Assembly: GCA_937925605.1 (NCBI GenBank)
Contig: CALALV010000004.1
Span: forward strand, 1-5,312
Origin: an uncultured Woeseia sp.
GTDB lineage: Bacteria > Pseudomonadota > Gammaproteobacteria > Steroidobacterales > Woeseiaceae
Reading direction: 5' to 3'
Length of the DNA stretch: 5,312 bases
Shown here: in pieces, positions 5,302 through 5,312 of the stretch
How positions within the stretch are numbered: position 1 is the stretch's first letter
How the letters are laid out: each line of letters opens with the position of its first letter
The notes under the pieces: generated by a model
What the model saw: only the letters and a program-made list of their open reading frames with translations
The model's database searches: none
What the model was told of the DNA's origin: nothing
Translations under genes and position numbers: made by a program

Positions 5302-5312
5302 GCCCCGCCTCG

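Noticed and set aside
4321..5312. Continuation of the zinc-ribbon frame as a protein of over 400 residues
   Set aside because: Everything past about 4322 is antisense of the phosphatase remnant and of the unknown helical gene; no domain is seen, and open antisense frames are expected at this GC content.

Overview
The window is high-GC bacterial DNA, most likely from a gammaproteobacterium of the Woeseia/Steroidobacter/Xanthomonadales kind. That placement rests on the type of TolB-like/TPR membrane protein, the GC-rich codon use and a comM remnant, not on a marker gene, so it is tentative. No rRNA, tRNA, CRISPR array, transposase or integrase was found.

Layout, left to right. (1) 46-546, minus: a complete low-molecular-weight protein tyrosine phosphatase. 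(2) 557-804, minus: only the last ~82 codons of an unknown gene, lying directly upstream of the phosphatase. (3) 820-954, plus: a comM remnant in which the Walker B region is joined directly to the C-terminal tail. (4) 1178-1819, minus: a 213-residue lipoprotein of unknown function. (5) 2030-2261, plus: the frameshifted tail of a lost TPR protein. (6) 2269-3894, minus: a 541-residue inner-membrane protein with a TolB/FlgO-like domain and TPRs. (7) 4081 onward, plus: a small zinc-ribbon-like frame with a damaged metal site and no stop codon. (8) 4323-4370, minus: a short broken 5' end of a second phosphatase copy. (9) 4381 to beyond the right edge, minus: the full-length version of the unknown gene whose tail appears in (2).

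The main architectural finding is a direct repeat of about 306 bp at roughly 89-90% identity (498-804 and 4323-4628). Each copy spans the same gene junction, the 3' end of the unknown gene followed 10 bp later by the start of the phosphatase. The copies are reciprocally truncated: the left keeps the whole phosphatase and only the tail of the upstream gene, the right keeps the upstream gene and only the head of the phosphatase. The ~3.5 kb between them holds two complete unrelated genes and several broken ones. This is the footprint expected from a tandem duplication or a single-crossover insertion at an ancestral unknown-gene/phosphatase operon, followed by decay. The interior looks like accessory DNA.

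No multi-gene system can be read from these genes working together. The phosphatase and the unknown gene were probably cotranscribed in the ancestor. The TolB-like/TPR protein and the lipoprotein are both envelope proteins on the same strand, but about 450 bp and a pseudogene separate them, so an operon is not supported.
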